64,000 bases of DNA from Nocardioides ferulae (GTDB lineage: Bacteria; Actinomycetota; Actinomycetes; Propionibacteriales; Nocardioidaceae). This document shows positions 32,679 to 41,272 of the stretch, piece after piece; position 1 is the stretch's first letter; each line of letters starts with the position of its first letter. Where the stretch lies: contig NZ_QZVR01000019.1 of the NCBI RefSeq assembly GCF_003660455.1, positions 1-64,000 on the forward strand, read 5' to 3'. The translations under genes were made by a program, and so were the position numbers. Below the pieces are notes generated by a model. That model saw nothing but the letters and a program-made list of their open reading frames with translations, made no database searches and was not told where the DNA came from.

Positions 32679-35105
32679 TCAGGCGCGGGCGGGGGCGTCC
32701 TCGCCGGCGGTCTCGGGCCGGGCCTCCCACTCGTCGACGTCGTCGATCGGCTCGAGGTTCTCCTCGTCGGCGAGCGAGCGCTGGCCCGGTCGCAGGTGCG
32801 GCCGGTCGAGCTGCTCACCCTCCACGTCGACGTTCGGCATCAGCTTGTCGAGCCAGCGCGGGATCCACCAGGCCTTCTCGCCGAGCAGGTACATCAGCGC
32901 GGGGATCAGTGCCATCCGCACGACGAACGCGTCGAAGAGGACGGCGACCGCCAGCGCGAAGCCCATCGACTTGATGATCGGCTCGTCGATCAGCATGAAG
33001 GCGGCGAAGACCGAGATCATGATCACCGCGGCGGCGGCGACCACGCGGGCGCTGTTGCGGAATCCGTCGACCACCGCGTCGCGGGTGGACATGCCGTGCA
33101 CGTGCGCCTCGCGCATCCGGGTCACGAGGAACACCTGGTAGTCCATCGCCAGGCCGAACACCAGACCGATCAGGAAGATCGGCATGAAGCTGACGATCGG
33201 CTGACCCTCCATGATCCCGAACGCGCCCTCCTGGAAGACCGCGACGGTGGCGCCCAGCGTGGCCAGCACCGACAGCACGAACCCGAGGGTCGCGGTCAGC
33301 GGCACCAGCAGGGATCGGAAGACCAGCGTCAGCAGGATGAACGCCAGGCCCACGACGACCAGCAGATAGATCGGCAGCGCGTCGGCGAGCCGCTCCGACA
33401 CGTCGACGGTGATCGCGGTGAGGCCGGTGACGCCGATCGTCGTGCCGGTCTCGGCCTCGGTCGCCGCCTCGCTGTCGCGCAGGTCGGCGAGCAGGTCCTC
33501 GGTGGCGGTGTCGTCGGCACCGGTCTCGGGGGTGATCATCACCTGGGCGCCGGTGGCCGGCTCGGTGACGTTGCCGTCCTTGTCCGTGACCGCGTTGGAC
33601 ATCACGACCTGGGCGTTCTCGACGCCCTCCTGCGACGCGGCCCACTGGGCCACCGCGCCGAACGCGGCGCCGCGCTCCTCGGGGTCGTCGATCTCGCGGG
33701 CGTCGACGACCACCAGCATCCGCGCGTCGCGACCCGGGCCGAACGCCTCGGCGATCACGTCGGACGCCTTGCGCTGGGTGGTGTCGGAGGACGCCGTGGA
33801 GTCGGTGGGGAACGCCAGGTGCAGGTCCTTGAGCGGGATGGCGAGCGACCCGAGGACGACGACCACGAGCAGCACCACCGCGATCGGGGCGCGGCCCACG
33901 AGACGGGCCCAGCGGACGCCGTTGTTGACGATGTGGCCGTCCGCCTCGCGCTTGGGCGCGTAGTGGCGCACCCGGCCGCCGAAGGCCTTGGACTTCAAGA
34001 TGCCCAGGCCGGCCGGCAGCAGGGTGAGCGCCACCAGCACCGCGATGAACACGGTGGCCGCGGCGGCCAGACCCATCGTGGTCAGGAACGGGATGCGCAC
34101 GACCGAGAGCGCGGCCAGCGCGATGAGCACGGTGAGGCCGGCGAAGACCACCGCGGAGCCGGCGGTGCCGACCGCGATGCCGACCGCCTCCTCGCGGTCG
34201 TCGGTGTGGTGCAGCTCGGTTCGGTAGCGCGCCAGGATGAACAGCGCGTAGTCGATGCCGACCGCCAGGCCGATCATCGTGGCCAGCATGGGGGTCGTGG
34301 AGCCGATGTCGGTGAACGCGGTCATCGCGGTGATGCCGGTGATGCCGAGGCCCACGCCGACCATGGCGGTGACGACGGGGCCGCCCGCGGCGACCAAGGA
34401 GCCGAAGGTGAGCACCAGGATCACCAGGGCGACGGCGATGCCGATCAGCTCGGCCTTGCCGTCCAGCTCGGTCATGCCGGTCACGCCGCTGCCGTTGGCC
34501 TCGACGGTGAAGTCGGAGGTGCGGTGCTCGTCGAGGGTGTCGTGCAGCGCCTCGACGGTGGAGGGCTCGAGGTCGGCGAAGGACTCGACGTCGAAGTCGA
34601 AGGTGATCAGGCCGACCCGGCCGCCTTCGGCGAGCGGGGAGAGGGCCTGGGCGTTGGCCTCGGCCTGCTCATGGGTGGCACCGGACGCCGTCTGGGCGGC
34701 GACGATCTGCTCGGTCTGCGCGGCCGCGGCCTCGACCGGGTCTGCGGGCAGCGGGTTCGTCGGGTCAGAGCCGTCGGGCATCTGGGGGAGCGCCGCCAGA
34801 TCCTCGACCAGGGCGTCGACGCGGTCGGCGTACTCCGGGTCGTCCAGCGTGCTGCCCTCGGGTGCGGCCACGACGACGTTGACCGTGGCCTGGTCGAAGG
34901 CGTCCACACTGCCCGGGAACAGCTCGGACTGCAGGTCCGCGGCCTCCTCGGACGGGATGCCGGGGATCGAGAAGGCGTCGGTCATCGGCTTGGACATGGT
35001 GGCCGCGACGCCGCCGACGGCGACGAACGCGAGCACCCACGCCGCGAGGAACAGCGGCCACCGCCGGTAGGCGGCCTTGCCGAGTCGGTAGAGCAGGGTG
35101 GCCAT
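32679..35105 (-). CDS. MMPL/RND-family transporter
   Basis: An 808-residue exporter of the MMPL class with about twelve membrane segments in two repeats, each starting with one helix and a large extracytoplasmic loop. VGIDYALFILARYRTEL and FGLAMDYQVFLVTRMREA carry the Asp-Tyr pairs of the proton relay in this family. The cytoplasmic C-terminus is acidic and Pro-rich. It lies 63 bp downstream of a TetR gene on the same strand, which probably controls it. Substrates of MMPL proteins include lipids and siderophores; none is indicated here. Confidence 0.93.
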   Translation of the reverse strand: MATLLYRLGKAAYRRWPLFLAAWVLAFVAVGGVAATMSKPMTDAFSIPGIPSEEAADLQSELFPGSVDAFDQATVNVVVAAPEGSTLDDPEYADRVDALVEDLAALPQMPDGSDPTNPLPADPVEAAAAQTEQIVAAQTASGATHEQAEANAQALSPLAEGGRVGLITFDFDVESFADLEPSTVEALHDTLDEHRTSDFTVEANGSGVTGMTELDGKAELIGIAVALVILVLTFGSLVAAGGPVVTAMVGVGLGITGITAMTAFTDIGSTTPMLATMIGLAVGIDYALFILARYRTELHHTDDREEAVGIAVGTAGSAVVFAGLTVLIALAALSVVRIPFLTTMGLAAAATVFIAVLVALTLLPAGLGILKSKAFGGRVRHYAPKREADGHIVNNGVRWARLVGRAPIAVVLLVVVVLGSLAIPLKDLHLAFPTDSTASSDTTQRKASDVIAEAFGPGRDARMLVVVDAREIDDPEERGAAFGAVAQWAASQEGVENAQVVMSNAVTDKDGNVTEPATGAQVMITPETGADDTATEDLLADLRDSEAATEAETGTTIGVTGLTAITVDVSERLADALPIYLLVVVGLAFILLTLVFRSLLVPLTATLGFVLSVLATLGATVAVFQEGAFGIMEGQPIVSFMPIFLIGLVFGLAMDYQVFLVTRMREAHVHGMSTRDAVVDGFRNSARVVAAAAVIMISVFAAFMLIDEPIIKSMGFALAVAVLFDAFVVRMALIPALMYLLGEKAWWIPRWLDKLMPNVDVEGEQLDRPHLRPGQRSLADEENLEPIDDVDEWEARPETAGEDAPARA

Positions 35106-35168
35106 GGGGTCTCCTGGCTGGGGGATCGGTGAGGGTGGGAGGGAAGGGTGGTGTGGCGGCCCTGGCGG

Positions 35169-35759
35169 TCAGCCGAGCAGCCGTCGTGCGGCGTGCAGGG
35201 TGTCGGCGTAGAGCTCCGCGAAGCTGCGGCCCGGCGGCTCGGCCAGGTAGCGCTCGAGCACGTTGTCGTAGAGCGCGACCAGCATCCGCAGGAGCAGTCG
35301 GGCGTCGTTCTCGGAGATGTCGGCCGTCGACCGGGTGCGCAGCAGCGCCGCGAACTCGTCGGTGCTCGCCTCGAACCGCTGGTGGGCGGCCACGAGCAGG
35401 CGGGGGGTGCCCTTGAGGAGCCGGCGGCCCAGCTCGAGGGACTCACGGTCCTCGGCGTCGACCTGCAGCACGCACTGGATCACGACGCCGATGTCCTCGA
35501 GGAGGTCGCCGGTTGGCCCCCCCGCCTGGAAGGTGGCGAGCAGGTCGTCGGGGACCTGCGGTGGCTCCCCCAGCACGGCGTCGATCTTGCCCGGGAAGTA
35601 GTTGAACAGGGTCCGCCGGGAGACATCGGCCGCCGCGGCGAGCTCGTCCATCGTCCAGCCGTCGAGGCCGTGGGCGTCGGTGAGCCGGCGAGCCTCGGCG
35701 CTGATCCGGAATGAGGTCTCGTGGCGGCGCCTCTCCCGGAGGGATGCACTTTGACTCAC
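35169..35759 (-). CDS. TetR-family regulator
   Basis: A 196-residue TetR regulator. DGWTMDELAAAADVSRRTLF followed by NYFPGKID is the helix-turn-helix, and the rest is the helical ligand domain. GTG 35759 is preferred to the ATG twelve codons upstream, because the extra residues would be encoded by the AGTGCA operator repeats. No ribosome site precedes the GTG, so a leaderless start is possible. It precedes the MMPL gene and is divergent from cstA. Confidence 0.88.
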   Translation of the reverse strand: MSQSASLRERRRHETSFRISAEARRLTDAHGLDGWTMDELAAAADVSRRTLFNYFPGKIDAVLGEPPQVPDDLLATFQAGGPTGDLLEDIGVVIQCVLQVDAEDRESLELGRRLLKGTPRLLVAAHQRFEASTDEFAALLRTRSTADISENDARLLLRMLVALYDNVLERYLAEPPGRSFAELYADTLHAARRLLG

Positions 35760-35794
35760 ATAGTGCAGTGTTGCACTCAGGATCAAGCAGTGCA
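35745..35794. promoter_or_regulatory. AGTGCA/TGCACT operator cluster between tetR and cstA
   Basis: A perfect palindrome AGTGCA-GTGT-TGCACT (35762-35777) is flanked by TGCACT (35745-35750) and AGTGCA (35789-35794), giving four half-sites in 50 bp. It spans the likely TetR translation start. It fits a TetR binding site controlling the TetR-MMPL unit, and perhaps cstA too. Confidence 0.65.
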
Positions 35795-35887
35795 AAGAAC
35801 TGGGGGGTGGTGGTGCTCACATCCGGTGCGGTAGAACGCGGCGGGAGGCCGCCGCACCGGCGGCCCTCTCGGGAGGAGCACCAAGCC

Positions 35888-38059
35888 ATGGCCATGTCGA
35901 ACCCGTCCGGTCCGTCCCCGTCGTCGAACCGCCGCAGCGCCGGCAGCGGACAACCCGGCAGGGGCCGTCCGCCGGGAGCGCGCGGGACCGACCCCAAGCA
36001 GGCGGCGCTCTGGGTGGTCGTCGCCCTCGTCGGGGCGACCTGCTGGAGCGTGCTCGCCCTCGCCAGGGGCGAGGAGATCTCGGTGTTGTGGATCCTGTTC
36101 GCCGCGCTGTGCTCCTACGCGATCGCCTACCGCTTCTACTCCAAGTTCATCGCCTACCGGGTCCTCGGCGTGGACGACACCCGGGCCACCCCGGCCGAGC
36201 GGTTGCGCAACGGTCACGACTTCGAGCCGACCGATAAGCGGGTGCTGTTCGGACACCACTTCGCCGCCGTCGCCGGCGCCGGCCCACTGGTCGGCCCGGT
36301 GCTCGCGGCGCAGATGGGCTACCTGCCCGGCACCATCTGGATCGTCGTCGGTGTGATCCTCGCCGGCGCCGTCCAGGACATGGTGGTGCTCTTCTTCTCG
36401 CTGCGCCGCGACGGCCGCTCACTGGGGCAGATGGTGCGCGACGAGATCGGCGTCGTCGGGGGCTACGCCGCGATGATCGGGGTCTTCTCGATCATGATCA
36501 TCCTGCTGGCCGTGCTGGCGCTGGTCGTGGTCAACGCCCTCGCCGAGTCCCCATGGGGCGTGTTCTCGATCGGGCTGACCATCCCGATCGCCCTGTTCAT
36601 GGGCTGGTACCTCCGCTACCTGCGGCCCGGCCGCGTGCTCGAGGTCACGGGCATCGGCGTGGCCCTGCTGCTGCTGTCGATCGCCGGCGGCTCCTACGTC
36701 GAGGAGATGGGCATCGAGTCCGCCCTCACGCTCAGCCCGGAGACCTTGACCTTCCTGCTGATCGGCTACGGCTTCTTCGCCTCGGTGCTCCCGGTGTGGA
36801 TGCTGCTCACCCCACGTGACTACCTGTCGACGTTCATGAAGGTCGGTGTCATCGTGCTGCTGGCGGTGGGGCTGCTGCTCGCGGCCCCGACCCTGTCGGC
36901 GCCGGCCGTCTCCGACTTCGCCACCTCCGGCACCGGCCCTGTCTTCGCCGGCAAGCTGTTCCCGTTCGTGTTCATCACGATCGCCTGCGGTGCCCTCTCC
37001 GGCTTCCACGCGCTGATCTCGTCGGGCACCACGCCCAAGATGATCGAGAAGGAGAGCCACATCCGCGCCATCGGCTACGGCGGGATGCTGATGGAGTCGT
37101 TCGTCGCGATCTCGGCGCTGATGGCCGCCTGCGTGATCGATCAGGGCCTCTACTTCGCGATGAACTCGCCGGCCGGCGCCACCGGCGGGACCCCCGAGGC
37201 CGCGGCGGAGTTCGTCCGCACGCTGGGCTTCACGATCAGTCCCGCTGACCTCACCGCCGCCGCGGCCTCGATCGAGGAGAGCTCGCTGATCTCCCGCACC
37301 GGCGGCGCGCCCACCCTCGCGTTCGGGATGTCGCTGATCTTCACCGAGGCGTTCGGCGGCGGTCTGGCCGCCTTCTGGTACCACTTCGCGATCATGTTCG
37401 AGGCGCTGTTCATCCTCACCGCCGTCGACGCCGGCACCCGGGTGGGCAGGTTCATGCTCCAAGACAGCGTCGGCAACGTGTGGCGGCGCTACGGCGACAC
37501 CTCCTGGAAGCCGGCCTCGTGGTCGGCCAGCGCCGTGGTGGTGGGCCTGTGGGGCGGCATGCTGTACGTCGGCGTCACCGACCCGCTCGGCGGGATCAAC
37601 CAGCTCTTCCCGCTGTTCGGCATCGCCAACCAGCTGCTCGCCGCGATCGCGCTGACCCTGTGCACCACGCTGCTGGTCAAGCACGGCAAGGCGCGGTGGG
37701 CCTGGGTGCCCGGCATCGGCCTGGCCTGGGACCTCGTCGTCACCCTCACCGCCAGCTGGCAGAAGGTGTTCAGCGACGACCCCAAGATCGGCTACTTCCA
37801 GCAGGCCCAGGTCTTCCGCGACGCCCGCGACGCCGGCGAGGTGCTCGCCCCCGCGACCGACGCCGCCCAGATGGACCAGGTGATCACCAACTCCATGCTC
37901 AACGGCACCCTCCAGGCGACCTTCGCGATCCTCGTCGTCCTCGTGGTGCTCAACGCCGCGTGGGTGTGCGTGCGCACGCTGCGCAACGGCGGCACGGCGC
38001 CCACCACCGAGGTGCCCAAGGTCGAGTCGCAGCTGGTGCTCACCGGCGGCCGGTCGTGA
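35888..38059 (+). CDS. cstA: Carbon starvation protein CstA (peptide/pyruvate transporter family)
   Basis: A 723-residue CstA-family transporter with a disordered basic N-terminus (residues 1-40) and about 16-18 membrane segments. Conserved blocks are FGHHFAAVAGAGPLVGPVLA, GALSGFHALISSGTTPKMIE and DAGTRVGRFMLQD. ATG 35888 has GGAGGA twelve bases upstream. The family imports pyruvate or peptides. The following small gene is the usual YbdD-type partner, overlapping by four bases. Confidence 0.95.
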   Translation: MAMSNPSGPSPSSNRRSAGSGQPGRGRPPGARGTDPKQAALWVVVALVGATCWSVLALARGEEISVLWILFAALCSYAIAYRFYSKFIAYRVLGVDDTRATPAERLRNGHDFEPTDKRVLFGHHFAAVAGAGPLVGPVLAAQMGYLPGTIWIVVGVILAGAVQDMVVLFFSLRRDGRSLGQMVRDEIGVVGGYAAMIGVFSIMIILLAVLALVVVNALAESPWGVFSIGLTIPIALFMGWYLRYLRPGRVLEVTGIGVALLLLSIAGGSYVEEMGIESALTLSPETLTFLLIGYGFFASVLPVWMLLTPRDYLSTFMKVGVIVLLAVGLLLAAPTLSAPAVSDFATSGTGPVFAGKLFPFVFITIACGALSGFHALISSGTTPKMIEKESHIRAIGYGGMLMESFVAISALMAACVIDQGLYFAMNSPAGATGGTPEAAAEFVRTLGFTISPADLTAAAASIEESSLISRTGGAPTLAFGMSLIFTEAFGGGLAAFWYHFAIMFEALFILTAVDAGTRVGRFMLQDSVGNVWRRYGDTSWKPASWSASAVVVGLWGGMLYVGVTDPLGGINQLFPLFGIANQLLAAIALTLCTTLLVKHGKARWAWVPGIGLAWDLVVTLTASWQKVFSDDPKIGYFQQAQVFRDARDAGEVLAPATDAAQMDQVITNSMLNGTLQATFAILVVLVVLNAAWVCVRTLRNGGTAPTTEVPKVESQLVLTGGRS

Positions 38060-38262
38060 GCGGGCCCGAGCCGGGAGGACGGCTCCTCGGCGGCGTGCAC
38101 GGGTACCTGCGCTGGTACCTGCGCGAGATCTCCGGGGCGGGCCGCTACCAGCGCTACCTCGACTCCTGCCGCGCCGAGGGCCGCACCCCGCTGTCGCGGG
38201 CGGCGTACGAGCGGGCCCGCGTGGACCACCGCGAGCGGCACCCCCAGGGGCGCTGCTGCTGA
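38056..38262 (+). CDS. YbdD/YjiX-family small protein
   Basis: A 68-residue protein starting at GTG 38056, inside the cstA stop region. YLRWYLREISGAGRYQRYLD and CRAEGRTPLSRAAYERARVD match the YbdD/YjiX (DUF466) family that always accompanies CstA-type transporters and is needed for their transport activity. The Cys-Cys end is notable but of unknown meaning. Confidence 0.88.
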   Translation: MSGPEPGGRLLGGVHGYLRWYLREISGAGRYQRYLDSCRAEGRTPLSRAAYERARVDHRERHPQGRCC

Positions 38263-38340
38263 AACGCAGGTTGCGCAAACGCAGCCTGGCTGCAACGGCG
38301 GTCTTACACCGGCGCAACACGGCCCGCCCAGCATGTCCGC

Positions 38341-39345
38341 ATGCGCCCGCAACTCCGCTCCCTCCGGCCCGCCGCGGCCGCCCTCCTGCTCGCCCTGGGC
38401 ACCGCCCTCACCGCCTGCACCTCCACCGGCGGCGACACCGCTGAGGAGCCCGCCGGTGCGGGCGGCGGCACCGTCAAGATCGGCACCCTGCGCGGCCAGC
38501 CGCACTTCTACGCGCCCTACCTGTACGCCGACCACGCCGAGGAGGCCGGCGCCGGCGACCTCGAGTTCGAGGTGGTCGCCCTGGAGACCGCGCCGGCCCT
38601 CAACGACGCCCTGGCCAGCGGCACCGTCGACTTCGTCGTCGGCAGCATCACCGCGACCGTCGCGGGCGCCGCGACCGGACGCGACGTGCGCATCGTCGCC
38701 GCGGCCGCCGACGGCGGCAGCGGCATCATCGGCGGCCCGGGCATCGACTCCGTCGCCGACCTGGCCGGCCGCAAGGTCGGCTACCTGGAGTCCAGCTCCC
38801 AGCTGGTGGCGCTGCGGCTGATCCTCGAGCGCGAGGGGGTCGACGTCGACGACCTGGACCTGGTGTCGCTCTCGGCGCCGGAGTTCTTCAACGCCTTCGA
38901 CACCGGGCAGATCGACGCGTTCGCCGCCCCCGAGATCGGGGTCTCGCTGGCCAAGGCGGCCGGTGGGCACGAGATCGCCGACCCGTACTCCACCGAGATC
39001 GGGCGCCTCAACATCGCCCTGCTGACCACGGCCACGACCATCGAGGACGACCCCGAGCTGGTGCAGGCCGTCGTCGACACCCATGCCGCGGCCACCGACT
39101 ACATGGCCGGGCACATCGACGAGTGGCTGCCCGAGATGGTCGCCGAGTACGGCGGCGACGAGGCCGTCTTCGAGACGGCCCTGGAGAACTTCTGGCTGCG
39201 CGCCGACCTCTCGCCGACCTACGAGGAGCAGATCGGCAACCTCGCCGCCCAGATGGCCCGGCTGGGCATGATCGACCAGGCCCCGCCGCTGACCGACCTG
39301 GTCGACACCGGCTTCGCCTCCCGCGACGAGCCGACCGGGTCCTGA
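38341..39345 (+). CDS. ABC importer substrate-binding lipoprotein (nitrate/sulfonate/taurine type)
   Basis: A 334-residue lipoprotein: the signal ends in ALGTALTACTS (lipobox LTAC), then a short Gly/Glu linker. The mature part is a type II binding fold with GTLRGQPHFYAPYLYADHAE, ALNDALASGTVDFVVGSITA and IIGGPGIDSVADLAGRKVGY, typical of SsuA/TauA/NrtA-like proteins. It is the first gene of a three-gene importer operon. Ligand unknown; sulfonates, nitrate or thiamine precursors are possibilities. Confidence 0.9.
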   Translation: MRPQLRSLRPAAAALLLALGTALTACTSTGGDTAEEPAGAGGGTVKIGTLRGQPHFYAPYLYADHAEEAGAGDLEFEVVALETAPALNDALASGTVDFVVGSITATVAGAATGRDVRIVAAAADGGSGIIGGPGIDSVADLAGRKVGYLESSSQLVALRLILEREGVDVDDLDLVSLSAPEFFNAFDTGQIDAFAAPEIGVSLAKAAGGHEIADPYSTEIGRLNIALLTTATTIEDDPELVQAVVDTHAAATDYMAGHIDEWLPEMVAEYGGDEAVFETALENFWLRADLSPTYEEQIGNLAAQMARLGMIDQAPPLTDLVDTGFASRDEPTGS

Positions 39346-39346
39346 C

Positions 39347-40183
39347 GTGGCGGGCGAGACAGAGGCCGCTCCCTGGGTGGAGCGCGGGCTGCGAGCCGCC
39401 CTGGGCACCGGCGTGCTCGGCCTGATCGTGCTGCTGTGGGACCTGGGCGTCCGGGGCCAGTGGGTGCTCGTCTTCGACATCAAGATGGGCTACCTGCCGC
39501 CGCCCCTCGACGTCGCGCGGCTCACCTGGGACTTCGCCTTCGGCGGCGTCTACGACGACGCGTTCAGCGGCACCCTGTGGGAGCACCTGTGGGCCAGCAC
39601 CCGCCGCGTGCTCGGGGGCTTCGCGCTCGCGACCGCGCTCGGCGTACCCCTGGGCGTGCTGATGGGGCGGTTCCGCTGGGTGCACGCCGCGCTCGACCCG
39701 GCGGTCAACCTGTTCCGTCCGGTCCCGGCGACCGCGTGGGTGCCGCTGGTGCTGCTCATCATCGGCTTCGGCGGCCAGGCGACGATCTTCCTGATCACGC
39801 TCTCGGCGTTCTTCCCGATCCTGCTCAACACGGTCGCGGCGGTGCGCGAGGTGCCGCCGCGGCTGGTCGAGGCGGCCCGGATGCTCGGCACCCGTCCGGC
39901 CGGCGTCCTGCTGGGCGTGGTGGTGCCCGCCGCGACCTCGGGCATCGTCAGCGGCCTGCGGATCGGGCTCGGCCTGGCCTGGGTGATCCTGGTGCTCGGG
40001 GAGGCCAACGGCATCGACACCGGCCTGGGCAGCATGATCACGCTGGCCCGCGAGCAGGTGCGCACCGACCGGGTCGTGGTCGGGATGATCGTCATCGGGA
40101 TGGCCGGATTCCTCTCCGACCGGGCGCTGGTGCACGGGCTGCGGCTGCTGTTCGGCCGGCGACCGCTGGTGAGGGAGGCGTGA
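39347..40183 (+). CDS. ABC importer permease (SsuC/TauC type)
   Basis: A 278-residue permease with six membrane segments starting at GTG 39347, one base after the binding-protein stop. The cytoplasmic coupling loop EVPPRLVEAARMLGTRPAGV, then GIVSGLRIGLGLAWVILV, is the BPD_transp_1 signature of this importer class. It overlaps the ATPase gene by four bases. Confidence 0.92.
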   Translation: MAGETEAAPWVERGLRAALGTGVLGLIVLLWDLGVRGQWVLVFDIKMGYLPPPLDVARLTWDFAFGGVYDDAFSGTLWEHLWASTRRVLGGFALATALGVPLGVLMGRFRWVHAALDPAVNLFRPVPATAWVPLVLLIIGFGGQATIFLITLSAFFPILLNTVAAVREVPPRLVEAARMLGTRPAGVLLGVVVPAATSGIVSGLRIGLGLAWVILVLGEANGIDTGLGSMITLAREQVRTDRVVVGMIVIGMAGFLSDRALVHGLRLLFGRRPLVREA

Positions 40184-41040
40184 GCGCCCCTCGGCCCGGG
40201 GCGGCCACACCCCCCGCGACCGGGCCCGCCCCGTCGTTGTCGCGGCTGACCCGGCACGCGGACGCCGGGCGGGTGCTGCTCGAGGGGGTGACGAAGCGGT
40301 ACGCCGCTCGCGGCGCCGCCGGCGTGGACGCGGTGGCCGGCGTCGACTTGGAGGTGGCGGCCGGCGAGTTCGTCGCGGTGGTGGGCGCCAGCGGCTGCGG
40401 CAAGAGCACGCTGCTGCGGATCCTCGCCGGGTTCGAGCCCGCGACCCGCGGCCGCGTCGAGGTGGGCGGCCGGCCGGTGACCCGGCCCGGGCCCGACCGC
40501 GGTGTGGTCTTCCAGGACTACGGGCTGTTCCCGTGGCTGACCGTGGCCGAGAACGTCCGGTTCGGGCTGCGCCAGCGCCGGCTGCCGCGCGGGCAGCGGC
40601 ACCGGATCGCCGAGGAGTTCATCGAGGTGGTGGGTCTGACCCGCTTCGCCGATCGGTTCCCCGGCGAGCTGTCGGGCGGGATGCAGCAGCGGGTGGCGAT
40701 CGCGCGGGTGCTGGCCAACGACCCGGCCGTGCTGCTGATGGACGAGCCGTTCGGTGCGCTGGACGCCCTCACCCGCACCACCATGCAGCACGAGCTGCGC
40801 CGGCTGCACCGCGAGACCGGCACGACCGTGCTGCTGGTGACGCACTCGATCGAGGAGGCGGTCTACCTCGCCGACCGGGTGGTGGTGATGTCCGGTGGCG
40901 CGGCGCACGGCGTACCCGGTGGCATCGCCGAGATCGTGCCGGTGACGCTCGGTGAGCACCGCGACGTCAACGCCGCGGACTTCAACGAGCTGGAGCGGCG
41001 GCTGTCCGAGCTCGTGCACGCCGGACACCGCCCCGAGTGA
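40180..41040 (+). CDS. ABC importer ATPase (SsuB/TauB type)
   Basis: A 286-residue ATPase from GTG 40180. Walker A VVGASGCGKST, Q-loop VVFQDYGLFPWLT, signature ELSGGMQQRVAIARVL, Walker B VLLMDEPFGALDA and H-loop LLVTHSIEEAVYLADR are all present. The Q-loop context and length match nitrate/sulfonate-type importers. The first 35 residues are a Pro/Ala-rich extension. Confidence 0.93.
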   Translation: MSAPRPGAATPPATGPAPSLSRLTRHADAGRVLLEGVTKRYAARGAAGVDAVAGVDLEVAAGEFVAVVGASGCGKSTLLRILAGFEPATRGRVEVGGRPVTRPGPDRGVVFQDYGLFPWLTVAENVRFGLRQRRLPRGQRHRIAEEFIEVVGLTRFADRFPGELSGGMQQRVAIARVLANDPAVLLMDEPFGALDALTRTTMQHELRRLHRETGTTVLLVTHSIEEAVYLADRVVVMSGGAAHGVPGGIAEIVPVTLGEHRDVNAADFNELERRLSELVHAGHRPE

Positions 41041-41190
41041 CGAGGCAGCACCGGCGGGCCGGCGCAGACGGGTGATCCGCTGTCTCCCAGCGGCAGCGAG
41101 TCGCACCGCTGCGTGGTCGGTCGCTCATCGGGGCGGCCACGCGATCTTCGGGCGGTGTCGTCCCACACGCGTCACACTGGGCGTACGAAA

Positions 41191-41228
41191 CTCCCGCTGG
41201 GAGACCAAGTTTCGCCTCCCAGCGGGAG
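41191..41228. repeat. Inverted repeat CTCCCGCTGGGAG, probable bidirectional terminator
   Basis: CTCCCGCTGGGAG (41191-41203) and its exact complement CTCCCAGCGGGAG (41216-41228) flank a twelve-base spacer. Each arm is itself nearly palindromic. A third partial copy, CTCCCAGCGG, lies at 41083-41092. They occupy the 230-bp gap between the convergent ABC ATPase and MMPL genes and could end transcription from both sides. The rest of the gap holds no gene. Confidence 0.65.
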
Positions 41229-41272
41229 ATTCACCGCCTGAGCGGTGGTTCTCCCGCCGGGCGCGGCCGGCC

